NCBI RefSeq assembly: GCF_011927635.1
Contig: NZ_JAATJB010000008.1
Coordinates: 62,001-126,000, forward strand
Reading direction: 5' to 3'
DNA: 64,000 bases
Source: Sphingomonas trueperi
GTDB taxonomy: Bacteria; Pseudomonadota; Alphaproteobacteria; Sphingomonadales; Sphingomonadaceae
Below are positions 51,057-59,524 of this stretch, one piece after another (position 1 is the first letter of the stretch; every line of letters starts with the position of its first letter). The notes beneath the pieces are model-generated. The model was not told where the DNA came from and ran no database searches. It saw only the letters and a program-made list of their open reading frames with translations. The position numbers and the translations under genes are program-made.

Positions 51057-52373
51057 ATGGTCCCCCGTTATGCCCGCGCCGCGATGACCGACATCTGGTC
51101 GCCCGAGACGCGCCTTGCCATCTGGTTCGAGATCGAGGCGCACGCCACGCAGGCGCTCGCCGATCTGGGCGTGGTGCCGCAGAGCGCCGCCAAGGCGCTG
51201 TGGGACTGGTGGGCGACCAAGCCGGCGATCGACGTCGCCGCGATCGACGCGATCGAGGCGGTGACCAAGCATGACGTGATCGCCTTCCTCACCTGGGTGG
51301 CCGAACAGGTGGGCGAGGAAGCCCGCTTCATGCACCAGGGCATGACCAGCTCCGACGTGCTCGACACCTGCCTCGCGGTGCAGCTCGCCCGCGCCAGCGA
51401 CCTGCTGCTCGCCGATATCGACGCGCTGCTCGAAGTGCTCGAGCGCCGCGCCCGCGAGCACAAGATGACCCCGACGATCGGCCGCAGCCACGGCATCCAT
51501 GCCGAGCCTGTCACCTTCGGCCTCAAGCTCGCCGAGGCGCATGCCGAGTTCCAGCGCAACAAGGCGCGCCTGCTCGCCGCGCGCGCCGACATCGCGACCT
51601 GCGCGATCTCGGGCGCGGTCGGCACCTTCGCCAATATCGATCCGCGGGTGGAGGCGCATGTCGCGGCCAAGCTGGGCCTGTCGGTCGAGCCGGTCTCGAC
51701 CCAGGTGATCCCGCGCGACCGCCACGCGATGTTCTTTGCAACCCTGGGCGTGATCGCCTCGTCGATCGAGCGGCTTGCGGTGGAAATCCGCCACCTGCAG
51801 CGCACCGAGGTGCTGGAGGCCGAGGAATATTTCTCGCCCGGCCAGAAGGGCTCGTCGGCGATGCCGCACAAGCGCAACCCGGTGCTGACCGAGAACCTGA
51901 CCGGCCTCGCCCGCATGGTGCGCGGCTATGTCACCCCGGCGCTGGAGAATGTGGCGCTGTGGCACGAGCGCGACATCAGCCACTCCTCGGTCGAGCGCTA
52001 TATCGGCCCGGACGCGACGATCACGCTCGACTTCGCGCTCGCTCGTCTGACTGGCGTGGTCGACAAGCTGCTGGTCTACCCGGTGCGCATGCAGAAGAAT
52101 CTCGATCGCATGGGCGGGCTGGTCCACTCGCAGCGCGTGCTGCTGGCGTTGACCCAGGCCGGCGTGAGCCGCGAGGACGCCTATCGCCTCGTCCAGCGCA
52201 ATGCGATGAAGGTGTGGGAATCGGACGGCGAACTGTCGCTGATGGAACTGCTCAAGGCCGATCCCGAAGTCACTGCGGCGCTGAGCCCCGAGGTCATCGA
52301 AGAGAAGTTCGACCTCGGCTATCATTATCGCCACGTTGACACGATCTTCGCGCGCGTTTTCGGCGCCGCATAA
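51057..52373 (+). CDS. purB: Adenylosuccinate lyase
   Basis: A 438-residue fumarase-superfamily enzyme acting twice in purine synthesis (SAICAR to AICAR, and adenylosuccinate to AMP). The superfamily signature GSSAMPHKRNPVLTE is near 264-278. MTSSDVLDTCLAVQLARAS and TIGRSHGIHAEPVTFGLK hold further active-site residues. ATG 51057 has AAGGA nearby upstream, and the canonical MVPRYARAAMTDIW start follows. It has a hairpin downstream before bphO. Confidence 0.97.
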   Translation: MVPRYARAAMTDIWSPETRLAIWFEIEAHATQALADLGVVPQSAAKALWDWWATKPAIDVAAIDAIEAVTKHDVIAFLTWVAEQVGEEARFMHQGMTSSDVLDTCLAVQLARASDLLLADIDALLEVLERRAREHKMTPTIGRSHGIHAEPVTFGLKLAEAHAEFQRNKARLLAARADIATCAISGAVGTFANIDPRVEAHVAAKLGLSVEPVSTQVIPRDRHAMFFATLGVIASSIERLAVEIRHLQRTEVLEAEEYFSPGQKGSSAMPHKRNPVLTENLTGLARMVRGYVTPALENVALWHERDISHSSVERYIGPDATITLDFALARLTGVVDKLLVYPVRMQKNLDRMGGLVHSQRVLLALTQAGVSREDAYRLVQRNAMKVWESDGELSLMELLKADPEVTAALSPEVIEEKFDLGYHYRHVDTIFARVFGAA

Positions 52374-52403
52374 TTTGAGGCCATTCCGGCCCTAATGGAA
52401 CAC

Positions 52404-52436
52404 ATCCACGGCAAGCGGTTTTTGCTTGTCGTGGAT
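52404..52436 (+). terminator. Hairpin between purB and bphO
   Basis: A 13-pair stem (one G-T wobble) runs from ATCCACGGCAAGC to GCTTGTCGTGGAT with a GGTTTTT loop. It lies 30 bp after the purB stop and 26 bp before the bphO start. No T-run follows, so it may be a weak terminator or a leader element for bphO. Confidence 0.45.
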
Positions 52437-52462
52437 CGCCGCCTCATGAAAAATCTGTCCGC

Positions 52463-53008
52463 ATGAACGCCGCACATCGTCGATTGCGGGAGGCCACGGG
52501 CGCCGCGCATGCCCGGGTCGATGCGCTGTTCGGCCGCTTCGACCTCGCCCGTCGCGACGATTATGCCGGGCTGCTCGCCGCCCATGCCGAAGCGTTGCTG
52601 CCGGTGGAGGCGCTGCTCGACCAAGGCGGTGCCGAGGCGATCACCGAGGACTGGCCGCAGCGCCGCCGCGCAGGCGTGATCCAGGTCGATCTCGACGCGC
52701 TGGGCATCATCCTCCCGGCTCCCGAAAGCGAGGATTCCGTTACGTCGGATGCGGCGATGGCGGGCATGCTGTACGTGCTCGAAGGTTCGCGTCTCGGCGG
52801 GCGCTTCCTCGCCCGCAGCATACCGGACAGCTGGCCGCGCGCCTATCTGGGCAGCCACCAGCCGCCGCATATGTGGCCGGAATTACTAGAAAAACTTAAT
52901 TTGCTCCTGTACGAGCCGGAGGCATTGGAGACTGCCGTCACCGCCGCCAACCAGACCTTCGGGCGGTTCGAGGCCGCCGGCACGAAGTGGCTGGCGAAGG
53001 TTGCATAA
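52463..53008 (+). CDS. bphO: Bacterial heme oxygenase (biliverdin-forming)
   Basis: A 181-residue heme oxygenase of the BphO type. The proximal His is probably in the GAAHARVDALFGRF segment (about 13-26), and the distal helix is LYVLEGSRLGGRFLARSI (about 103-120), the family hallmark. It opens heme to biliverdin IX-alpha, the chromophore for the phytochrome. Its TAA is directly followed by the GTG of bphP with no base between, so supply of chromophore and apoprotein are coupled. Confidence 0.92.
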   Translation: MNAAHRRLREATGAAHARVDALFGRFDLARRDDYAGLLAAHAEALLPVEALLDQGGAEAITEDWPQRRRAGVIQVDLDALGIILPAPESEDSVTSDAAMAGMLYVLEGSRLGGRFLARSIPDSWPRAYLGSHQPPHMWPELLEKLNLLLYEPEALETAVTAANQTFGRFEAAGTKWLAKVA

Positions 53009-55579
53009 GTGGACAATGGCGTTTTCCAGGTCGATCTGACCAACTGCGATCGCGAACCAATCCACCAACTGGGGGCGATCCAGCCCTTCGGCTTCCTGAT
53101 CGCCTTTTCGAGCGACTGGCTGATTAAGCGCGCCTCGGCCAATGTCGCGCAGCATTTCGACCTGTCGGCCGAGGACATGCTCGGCACCCATGCCAGCGAC
53201 TATCTCGAAGACGAGGCGATCCATGCGCTGCGCAACCGGCTGACGCTGCTGCGCGGTGACGATGCACTGGAGCGGATCTTCGGCATCAAGGCGCTGCGCA
53301 CCCGCGGCCGCACCTATGACCTCGCGCTCCACATGACCGGCGACACGATCGTGGTCGAGGGCGAGCCGTGCACCTCGGATGCCGCCGGCGACACCGCCAG
53401 CACCCTGCGCGCGATGATGGGCCGGCTCGACGAGAAGGAGAAGATCGCCGACTTCTTCCGCGAGGGCGCGCGGCAGGTGCGGGCGCTGACCGGTTTCGAC
53501 CGGGTGATGGTCTATCGCTTCGAGCGCGACGGATCGGGCGTAGTGGTGGCCGAAGCCGCCCGCAGCGGCATCGGCAGCTTCCTCGACCTTCGCTATCCGG
53601 CGAGCGATATCCCGCAACAGGCGCGCAAGCTGTATCTGCGCACGCCGTTCCGGATCATCGCCGACGTGGCGGCCGAGCCGGTGCCGATCGTGCCGCAGCG
53701 CGACGAGTTCGGCGCGCCGCTCGACCTGTCACTGTCGGTGCTGCGGTCGGTCTCGCCGATCCATATCGAATATCTCAAGAACATGGGGGTGAAGGCCTCC
53801 ATGTCGATCTCGATCATCGTCGAGGGCAAATTGTGGGGGCTGTTCGCCTGCCACCATTATGGCGGCCCGCGCTGCCCGGGCTTCGAGCGCCGTTCGATGG
53901 CCGAGCTGTTCGGCCAGATGTTCGCGCTCAAGCTGGAGAGCCGCGAGCGCAAGGAACTCTCCGCCTACGAGGCGGCCGCACGCGCGACCAGCGACCGGCT
54001 GCTCGCGGCGGTGGCCGGTGACGGCGGGCTGCTCGACGATCCCGAATGGCTGGGTAGTCGGCTCCGGGAAGTGGTGCCGTGCGACGGCATCGCGATCTGG
54101 ATCGGCGGCAAGGTGGCGTTCAGCGGCATCACCCCGCCGCCCTCGTCCTTCGCCTCGATCACGCGCCGACTGAACGCGATGGCGGCGGGCCGCGTGTTCG
54201 CGACCGATCACCTCGCCGAAGTGCTGCCGCAAGCGGCGGAATATGCCGATGTCGGCGCAGGGCTGCTGGCGATCCCGATCAGCCGCTCTCCCCGGGATTA
54301 TGTGCTTCTGTTCCGGCAGGAACTCGTGCGCACGGTCAACTGGGCCGGTGATCCGCAAAAGCCCGTCGAACTGGGCCCCAATGGCGCACGCCTCACGCCG
54401 CGGCAGAGCTTCGAGCTGTGGAGCCAGGAAGTGCGCGGCCGCTCGCTGCCCTTCACCGAGGTGGAACTGCGCATCGCCGAGGTGTTGCGCGCCTCGCTGA
54501 TCGAAGTGGTGCTGCGCCTGTCCGACGACGCGCAGGAAGAGCGCCAGCGCGCCTCCGAGCGGCAGGAGCTGCTGATCGCCGAGCTCAACCACCGGGTGCG
54601 CAATATCCTCGGGCTGATCCGCGGGCTGGTGCGCCAGTCGCGCGCGCCGGGGATGGATACCGCCACCTATATCCGGATGCTCGACGGCCGGATCGAGGCG
54701 CTGGCCCGCGCCCACGACCAGATCACCGAGGACAATTGGGGGCCGGCGCCGCTCAGCCGGCTGCTGCGCACCGAGGCGGCGGCCTATCTCGGCGAGCGTT
54801 CCGGGCGGCTCGACCAGGACGGGCCGATGGTGCTGCTGCGCCCGGCGGCCTTCTCGACGCTGGCGCTGGTGTTTCACGAACTGATGACCAACTCGGCCAA
54901 ATATGGTGCCTTGTCGGACAGCGGCACGGTCTCGGTACGCTGGGAGCTGGACGCGCAGGGCGATTGCCGGGTCGAGTGGCGCGAGCGCGGCGGTCCCGTC
55001 GTCCAGCCGCCGACGCGCCAAGGCTTTGGCACGACGATCATCCAGCGCTCGGTACCCTATGACCTGGGCGGCAAGGCGACGGTGCGGTATCCGCTAACCG
55101 GCTTGGAGGCCGAGTTCTGCATCCCCGCACGGCATGTCGTGCTCGACGGCGACGCAGCCGAGAAGCACGTTCGCGACGTGGAAGAGCCGGTGCCGGTGCC
55201 CGTGGGCGGCGAGATGCGCCCGATCCTACGCGGGCCGGTGCTGCTGGTCGAGGACAGCCTGATCATCGCGATGGACGCCGAGGACATCCTGCTGCGCCTG
55301 GGCGCCGAGCGGGTGGTGACCGCGGCATCGATCGGCAGCGCGCTCGAGGAAATCGGCGCGGAACAGTTCGACGTGGCGATCCTCGACGTCAACCTCGGCG
55401 CCGAGACCAGCCTGCCGATCGCCGATCGCCTTCGCGCGGACGGCGTCCCCTATGCGTTCGCGACGGGCTATGGCGAGCAGCTCCAGCTCGACGCGGACCA
55501 TGCCGGGGTGCCGGTGCTGCAAAAGCCCTACACGGCGGTGAACATGGCGCGGATGCTGGAAGGGTTGCTGGGCCGATAA
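53009..55579 (+). CDS. bphP: Bacteriophytochrome hybrid kinase (PAS-GAF-PHY-HWE-REC)
   Basis: An 856-residue red/far-red photoreceptor. The N-terminal Cys13 in LTNCDREPIHQLGAIQPFGF is the biliverdin-binding Cys of bacteriophytochromes. The GAF domain shows LRYPASDIPQQARKLYLRTP (the PASDIP motif) and a FACHHY end. The PHY domain has NWAGDP and PRQSFELW in the tongue. The kinase is HWE-type, with His528 in ELNHRVRNILG and HELMTNSAKYG in the ATPase. A C-terminal receiver (about 742-856) has the phosphoacceptor Asp793 in AILDVNLG. The GTG start abuts the bphO stop. No DNA-binding output is present, so it signals through its own receiver or another partner. Confidence 0.93.
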   Translation: MDNGVFQVDLTNCDREPIHQLGAIQPFGFLIAFSSDWLIKRASANVAQHFDLSAEDMLGTHASDYLEDEAIHALRNRLTLLRGDDALERIFGIKALRTRGRTYDLALHMTGDTIVVEGEPCTSDAAGDTASTLRAMMGRLDEKEKIADFFREGARQVRALTGFDRVMVYRFERDGSGVVVAEAARSGIGSFLDLRYPASDIPQQARKLYLRTPFRIIADVAAEPVPIVPQRDEFGAPLDLSLSVLRSVSPIHIEYLKNMGVKASMSISIIVEGKLWGLFACHHYGGPRCPGFERRSMAELFGQMFALKLESRERKELSAYEAAARATSDRLLAAVAGDGGLLDDPEWLGSRLREVVPCDGIAIWIGGKVAFSGITPPPSSFASITRRLNAMAAGRVFATDHLAEVLPQAAEYADVGAGLLAIPISRSPRDYVLLFRQELVRTVNWAGDPQKPVELGPNGARLTPRQSFELWSQEVRGRSLPFTEVELRIAEVLRASLIEVVLRLSDDAQEERQRASERQELLIAELNHRVRNILGLIRGLVRQSRAPGMDTATYIRMLDGRIEALARAHDQITEDNWGPAPLSRLLRTEAAAYLGERSGRLDQDGPMVLLRPAAFSTLALVFHELMTNSAKYGALSDSGTVSVRWELDAQGDCRVEWRERGGPVVQPPTRQGFGTTIIQRSVPYDLGGKATVRYPLTGLEAEFCIPARHVVLDGDAAEKHVRDVEEPVPVPVGGEMRPILRGPVLLVEDSLIIAMDAEDILLRLGAERVVTAASIGSALEEIGAEQFDVAILDVNLGAETSLPIADRLRADGVPYAFATGYGEQLQLDADHAGVPVLQKPYTAVNMARMLEGLLGR

Positions 55580-55595
55580 GGCCCGAGGACCGATC

Positions 55596-55617
55596 CCCCC
55601 CACCCGAGTGTGGGGGG
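55596..55617. terminator. Hairpin between converging bphP and membrane-protein genes
   Basis: CCCCCCAC (55596-55603) pairs with GTGGGGGG-like GTGGGGGG (55610-55617) across six bases. It lies 17 bp after the bphP stop and 13 bp before the end of the converging gene. GC-only stem without a T-run, so only a probable shared terminator. Confidence 0.4.
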
Positions 55618-55629
55618 TAGGTCGGACGC

Positions 55630-56742
55630 TCAGGCCAGCGCGCCCTGCTGGGTGGGCGGCAGCCGCCGGGCGAGGTCGCCCAGCATCCCCACCGCAGCGC
55701 GGCGCATCGGGTGCCAGAAGGCGGAGAGCGACAGCAGCGCCGATCCGATCACCAGCCCGGTGAACGCCGCGCTCAGCTCCACCGCGCCGCTCTGGTGGAA
55801 CAGCGAGTACATCGCCCACAGCACATAGGCTAGGCTGGAGACGAGCAGCGCGCGCCGGTCGACCGCCAGCGCCACGAAGGCAAAGAACAGGTAGAGCGCA
55901 AACACCAAAGCCGCCATCGGCGCGCCGATCTCGCCGTCGAACACGCCAAGCATGTGGAACACCGGGTGCGCGATCAGCGGGGCGGCGGCGAGGTGCAGCC
56001 AGAAGGCGACGTCGGCGCGGCGGGTGCGGCGCTCGAGATCGGTCATGTCCCAGCGCATCGCCGCGATGAACGTCGCGATGCCGCCGACCAGCAGGATCGC
56101 GTTGACCCAGTCCTTGGCGGCGGGGATCAGCGAGAGGATCAGGCCGACGGACACCCCGACAACGGCGAGCGCGCCGGCTGCGACGGTGATCGGCACCATG
56201 AAGCGCCGCCAATGCACCCAGGCCGCAGCTGCGGTGAGGCTGCCCGCCACGGCGGCAATCACCCCGCCGAAGCGCTGCTGCGCGACCTGGCTGGTCAGGT
56301 GCAGCGTATCGGTGAGCCACTGGCAGTTGATCACGAACAGGCCCGCAATGGTCGCGCCCGCGCCGCCGACGAAGCCGAGCAGCAGCAGGATCGAGGGCAG
56401 GGCGAGCCGGCGCCGCGCGGTGAAATATTCGGCAAGCATCCAGCTGGTCGCCGCTACCGCAGCACCCCCGCCGATGAGGTTGGCACCGATCACACGCGGT
56501 TCGGGGCCGCCGCCGGTCAGCATCTCGACCAAGCTGCCGCCCAGCTTGCCAATCGCCAGCAGGATCAGCGCCGCGGCGATGGTGACGAAGATGTCGTTGA
56601 AGCCGCTCAGCAGCCGGAAATGCTCTTCGTCCACCGCCGGGGTGGCCCGGCTGGCGGCGACATAGTTGCGGAACGCCGTCGCAGCATCGGGGGTGAGTGC
56701 CCCCGCCTCCACGGCGCCTGCCAGTTCGCTTTCGCTATACAT
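55630..56742 (-). CDS. Multi-spanning membrane protein, DUF2157-like
   Basis: A 370-residue protein with a short soluble N-terminus (MYSESELAGAVEAGALTPDA, about 1-55) and roughly ten to eleven hydrophobic helices. The soluble N-terminal helix-loop followed by helices resembles DUF2157/DUF2339-type membrane proteins. I cannot name a function. The ATG at 56742 has AAGGAGG eight bases before it, so it is preferred to the ATG seven codons upstream. An inverted repeat at 56781-56798 lies at the expected promoter distance. Confidence 0.75.
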   Translation of the reverse strand: MYSESELAGAVEAGALTPDAATAFRNYVAASRATPAVDEEHFRLLSGFNDIFVTIAAALILLAIGKLGGSLVEMLTGGGPEPRVIGANLIGGGAAVAATSWMLAEYFTARRRLALPSILLLLGFVGGAGATIAGLFVINCQWLTDTLHLTSQVAQQRFGGVIAAVAGSLTAAAAWVHWRRFMVPITVAAGALAVVGVSVGLILSLIPAAKDWVNAILLVGGIATFIAAMRWDMTDLERRTRRADVAFWLHLAAAPLIAHPVFHMLGVFDGEIGAPMAALVFALYLFFAFVALAVDRRALLVSSLAYVLWAMYSLFHQSGAVELSAAFTGLVIGSALLSLSAFWHPMRRAAVGMLGDLARRLPPTQQGALA

Positions 56743-56780
56743 CGGCAATCCTCCTTCGCGCATGGGAGAATGCCATGCGT

Positions 56781-56798
56781 GTATTGCTGATGCAATAC
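56781..56798 (-). promoter_or_regulatory. Operator-like inverted repeat
   Basis: GTATTGC-TGAT-GCAATAC is a perfect 7-bp palindrome with a 4-base centre, 39-56 bp upstream of the membrane-protein ATG. It is AT-richer than its surroundings. It may be a repressor site or a short stem in the 5' leader. Confidence 0.4.
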
Positions 56799-56814
56799 GG
56801 TGATGCGCGGAGGC

Positions 56815-57705
56815 CTAATGCTGCAATTTGCTGAGGATCGCCATGGTCTGCTCGGCGCCCGATCCGGGGACGATCTCGCCGGTGCGGTCGGTGATCTGCG
56901 CCCATTGCGCGGCGACCGCTTCAGGCGTCGGCTCGGCCAGCACCGCGCCCGGTGTGAGGGTGATATAGGCTGCCTGCACCACGCCCGCGCCGGCGCCGAC
57001 GATCATGTTGCTCGGCGCTTGCTCGGAGACGAGGAACAGCGCGGCGGGGGCGACATGCTCGGGCGCGAAGGCGGCGAAGGCGGCTTCGGGGAAGAGGTCC
57101 TCGGTCATCCGCGTGCCGGCGACGGGCGCGATGGTGTTGACCCGGATGCCGTGCTTGGCGCCTTCGAGGTGCAGCGTCTTGGTGAGGCCCGCGAGGCCGA
57201 GCTTGGCGGCGCCATAATTTGTCTGGCCGAAATTGCCGAACAGGCCGGTTGACGAGGCGGTCATCAGGATGCGGCCATAGCCCTGCTCGCGCATCGTCTC
57301 CCACACCGCCTTGGTGGCCTTGGCCGAGCCGATCAGATGGACGTCGACGACGAAGGCGAAATCCTCGGGCGTCATCTTGGCGAAGCTCCTGTCGCGGAGC
57401 ACGCCGGCATTGTTGATCAGGATGTCGATTCGGCCCCAGCGCGCCTTGGCGGCCTCGGCCATCGCGACCATCGCCGCGGCATCGGTGACGCTGCCGCCAT
57501 CGGCGATCGCCTCGCCGCCGAACGCTTCGATTTCGGCGACCACCGCGGGGGCGGCATCGGAATGTCCGGATCCGTCGCGGCTCGCGCCGAGATCGTTCAC
57601 CACCACCTTGGCGCCGCGCCGGGCGAGTTCCAGCGCATAGGCACGGCCGATTCCGCCGCCGGCACCGGTGACGATGGCGACGCGGTCGTCGAAGCGGATG
57701 GTCAT
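56815..57705 (-). CDS. Short-chain dehydrogenase (3-hydroxyacyl-CoA dehydrogenase-like)
   Basis: A 296-residue SDR. The cofactor loop is IVTGAGGGIGRAYALELARR (about 11-30), the acidic Asp after it reads VVNDLGASRDG, NNAG is at 98-101, and the catalytic Tyr164-Lys168 lie in TNYGAAKLG with Ser near 151. The extended VVNDLG...RDGSG segment and length match the dehydrogenase part of multifunctional beta-oxidation enzymes (MFE-2). It probably uses NAD. The substrate is unknown. ATG 57705 has AGGAG about 10 bases upstream; a TTG two codons earlier is too close to that site. Confidence 0.88.
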   Translation of the reverse strand: MTIRFDDRVAIVTGAGGGIGRAYALELARRGAKVVVNDLGASRDGSGHSDAAPAVVAEIEAFGGEAIADGGSVTDAAAMVAMAEAAKARWGRIDILINNAGVLRDRSFAKMTPEDFAFVVDVHLIGSAKATKAVWETMREQGYGRILMTASSTGLFGNFGQTNYGAAKLGLAGLTKTLHLEGAKHGIRVNTIAPVAGTRMTEDLFPEAAFAAFAPEHVAPAALFLVSEQAPSNMIVGAGAGVVQAAYITLTPGAVLAEPTPEAVAAQWAQITDRTGEIVPGSGAEQTMAILSKLQH

Positions 57706-57745
57706 CGGCAATGCTCTCCTACAGAATTTGGGGAGAGCCTAGGGG

Positions 57746-57795
57746 AGGTTGGCCGCGACGCCAACCTTGCTCCCCGCCCGCGGACGGGAGGGGAG
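57746..57795 (-). terminator. Pair of hairpins after the Pro-rich gene
   Basis: A perfect 8-bp hairpin AGGTTGGC/GCCAACCT (57746-57753 and 57760-57767, 6-base loop) is followed by an 11-position stem CTCCCCGCCCG / CGGGAGGGGAG (57770-57780 and 57785-57795) with one mismatch and a 4-base loop. They lie between the end of the Pro-rich gene and the start of the SDR gene, both on the minus strand. One may be a terminator, the other an SDR leader. Confidence 0.5.
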
Positions 57796-57810
57796 GGAAG
57801 GCTTGTGGGC

Positions 57811-58275
57811 TTACTTGCCGCCGGGCTGGCGACAATGGTCCTTCACGGTGCGCGAGCAGCGCGGATAGCTGGCCGGATCCGACGGCGGCGGCGGTGCGGC
57901 GGCAGCGGCCGGGGCAGGCGCAGCTGCGGGCGGCGGTGGTGCCGCAGCGTCCGCCGGTGCCGCCGGCGCGGGCGGTGCGGGCGGCGCGCCCGGGGCAGTC
58001 GTGCCCGGCGGCGGGGGCGGCGAGGGGGCGACGCCCGAGCCCGGCGGGGGCGGGGGCGGCGGGGGCGGCGTGGCTTCGCCGGCGCCCGTCGTGCCGGTCA
58101 TCGGCGCGGGCGGTTCGGCGGGATCGGTCTGCGGGGTCGTCTGGCCCTGCATCGGTGCCGCCGGCGGGGCGGGCTGTGCCTGGGTCTGGCCCGGCGTCGT
58201 CTGCTGCGCCGGCATATCCTGCGCGATGGCGGTGCCGCTGAGGACCATCGCCGAGGCGAGAAGCATCCACTTCAT
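57811..58275 (-). CDS. Secreted Pro/Ala-rich protein with C-terminal YPxCSR motif
   Basis: A 154-residue protein. The signal peptide (MKWMLLASAMVLSGTAIAQ) is followed by a long low-complexity region of Pro, Ala and Gly, with runs of up to nine Pro (about 70-82). The last 20 residues are different: SYPRCSRTVKDHCRQPGGK-type, with two Cys. The same end pattern is found in the next gene upstream (58418-58693). It is exported, probably periplasmic or in the cell envelope. Function is unknown. The extreme GC content comes from Pro and Ala codons. Confidence 0.75.
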   Translation of the reverse strand: MKWMLLASAMVLSGTAIAQDMPAQQTTPGQTQAQPAPPAAPMQGQTTPQTDPAEPPAPMTGTTGAGEATPPPPPPPPPGSGVAPSPPPPPGTTAPGAPPAPPAPAAPADAAAPPPPAAAPAPAAAAAPPPPSDPASYPRCSRTVKDHCRQPGGK

Positions 58276-58417
58276 CTTGTGTCTCCTTCTTCATCAAAGA
58301 CGAGGTGCGAACGTCTGCGGCCGCGGATTTGTTGCACCGGTATTTCCGGGAAGGAGCAGGAAGGTGGCAGGGGGAGCGTCATGGCGGCGCCCCCCCCTGC
58401 GACGGTTCAGGCGGCGA

Positions 58418-58693
58418 TCATTGGCCTGCCCGCTGGAGGCATTCGTCGGTCTGGCCACGCGTGCAGACGGGATAATGCGCGCGTGCGGGCGGGGGCGGGA
58501 AGGCCTCGCTGGGGGTGAGCCGGCTCGGCTCGAACACCACCCGGTCGCCGGGCTGGGGCTGGCCGTTCGCCCACATGGTGGCGGGCGCATAGCCGCCAAT
58601 CTGGCGGGCGGTGGCGATCGTGCTGACCGGGAAGGTCTGGGCAAGTGCCGGGCTGGCGAGCGTCAACGCGGCTGCAAGTGCAATCAGCTTCAT
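58418..58693 (-). CDS. Small secreted protein with C-terminal YPxCTR motif
   Basis: A 91-residue protein with a signal peptide (MKLIALAAALTLASPALAQ) and a short mature chain. The end, HYPVCTRGQTDECLQRAGQ, aligns with the end of the Pro-rich protein downstream (YPxC[ST]R-x4-[DE]-x-C-x-Q). The middle has GDRVVFEPSRLTPSEAFPP, not found there. It is exported. Function is unknown. It lies 142 bp upstream of the Pro-rich gene on the same strand and about 130 bp downstream of phoB. Confidence 0.75.
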   Translation of the reverse strand: MKLIALAAALTLASPALAQTFPVSTIATARQIGGYAPATMWANGQPQPGDRVVFEPSRLTPSEAFPPPPARAHYPVCTRGQTDECLQRAGQ

Positions 58694-58821
58694 CCGCTGT
58701 CTCCTGCAAATCTACACGGGTGTGCAGTTTCACACCCGTTTTGCAGAACGGCACACTGGCTGAAAGTTTCCCGATAAACCGCGGAACACAAAACAGTTCC
58801 GCGGTTCATCGTGCGTACAGG

Positions 58822-59514
58822 TCAGTTGCCCGCGTCGAGCGCATAACCGGCGGAGCGGACCGTGCGGATGATGTCGGGCCGGTTGCCCTTGTTGATCGCC
58901 TTGCGCAGGCGGCGGATATGGACGTCGACGGTGCGCGACTCGATGTCACTGTCATGTCCCCACACCGCGTCGAGCAGCCGCTCGCGCGAGAACACCCAGC
59001 CCGGATGCTCGAGGAAGTGCTTGAGCAGGCGAAATTCGGTCGGCCCCAGCTGGATCACTTCGCCGCCGCGGCGGACCTTGTGGCCCACCGTGTCCATCTC
59101 GATGTCCGAATAAGTGAGCGCCTCGCCAGCCAGCGCCGGACGCACGCGGCGCAGCACCGCGCCGACGCGGGCAACGAGTTCGCGCGGCGAGAAGGGCTTG
59201 GTGACATAGTCGTCGGCGCCGGTTTCCAGTCCGCGCACGCGATCCTCTTCTTCGCCCCGCGCGGTCAGCATGATGATCGGCACGTTCGCCGTCTCGGGCA
59301 TGCGGCGCAGGCGGCGGCACACCTCGATGCCGGAGAGCCCCTCGACCATCCAGTCGAGCAGCACGATGTCTGGCGTCGCCTCCTTGGCGAGCAGCAGCGC
59401 TTCCTCGCCGTCGGGGGTGTGCTTCACTTCATAGTCTTCGCGCTTGAAATGCCAGGTGACGAGCTCCGCGATTGCGGCATCGTCTTCCACCAGCAGCATC
59501 TTGACCCGTGCCAT
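58822..59514 (-). CDS. phoB: Phosphate regulon response regulator PhoB
   Basis: A 230-residue OmpR-type regulator. The receiver has LLVEDDAAI, the phosphoacceptor Asp54 in IVLLDWMVEGLSG and [10 protein letters not shown]. The DNA-binding domain has LGPTEFRLLKHFLEHPGWVF and VDVHIRRLRKAI. These match PhoB closely. ATG 59514 gives the canonical MARVKMLLVEDD start. It is the last gene of the pst-pho operon, 10 bp after phoU. The sensor PhoR is not within the window. Confidence 0.96.
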   Translation of the reverse strand: MARVKMLLVEDDAAIAELVTWHFKREDYEVKHTPDGEEALLLAKEATPDIVLLDWMVEGLSGIEVCRRLRRMPETANVPIIMLTARGEEEDRVRGLETGADDYVTKPFSPRELVARVGAVLRRVRPALAGEALTYSDIEMDTVGHKVRRGGEVIQLGPTEFRLLKHFLEHPGWVFSRERLLDAVWGHDSDIESRTVDVHIRRLRKAINKGNRPDIIRTVRSAGYALDAGN

Positions 59515-59524
59515 TATGTTCCCC

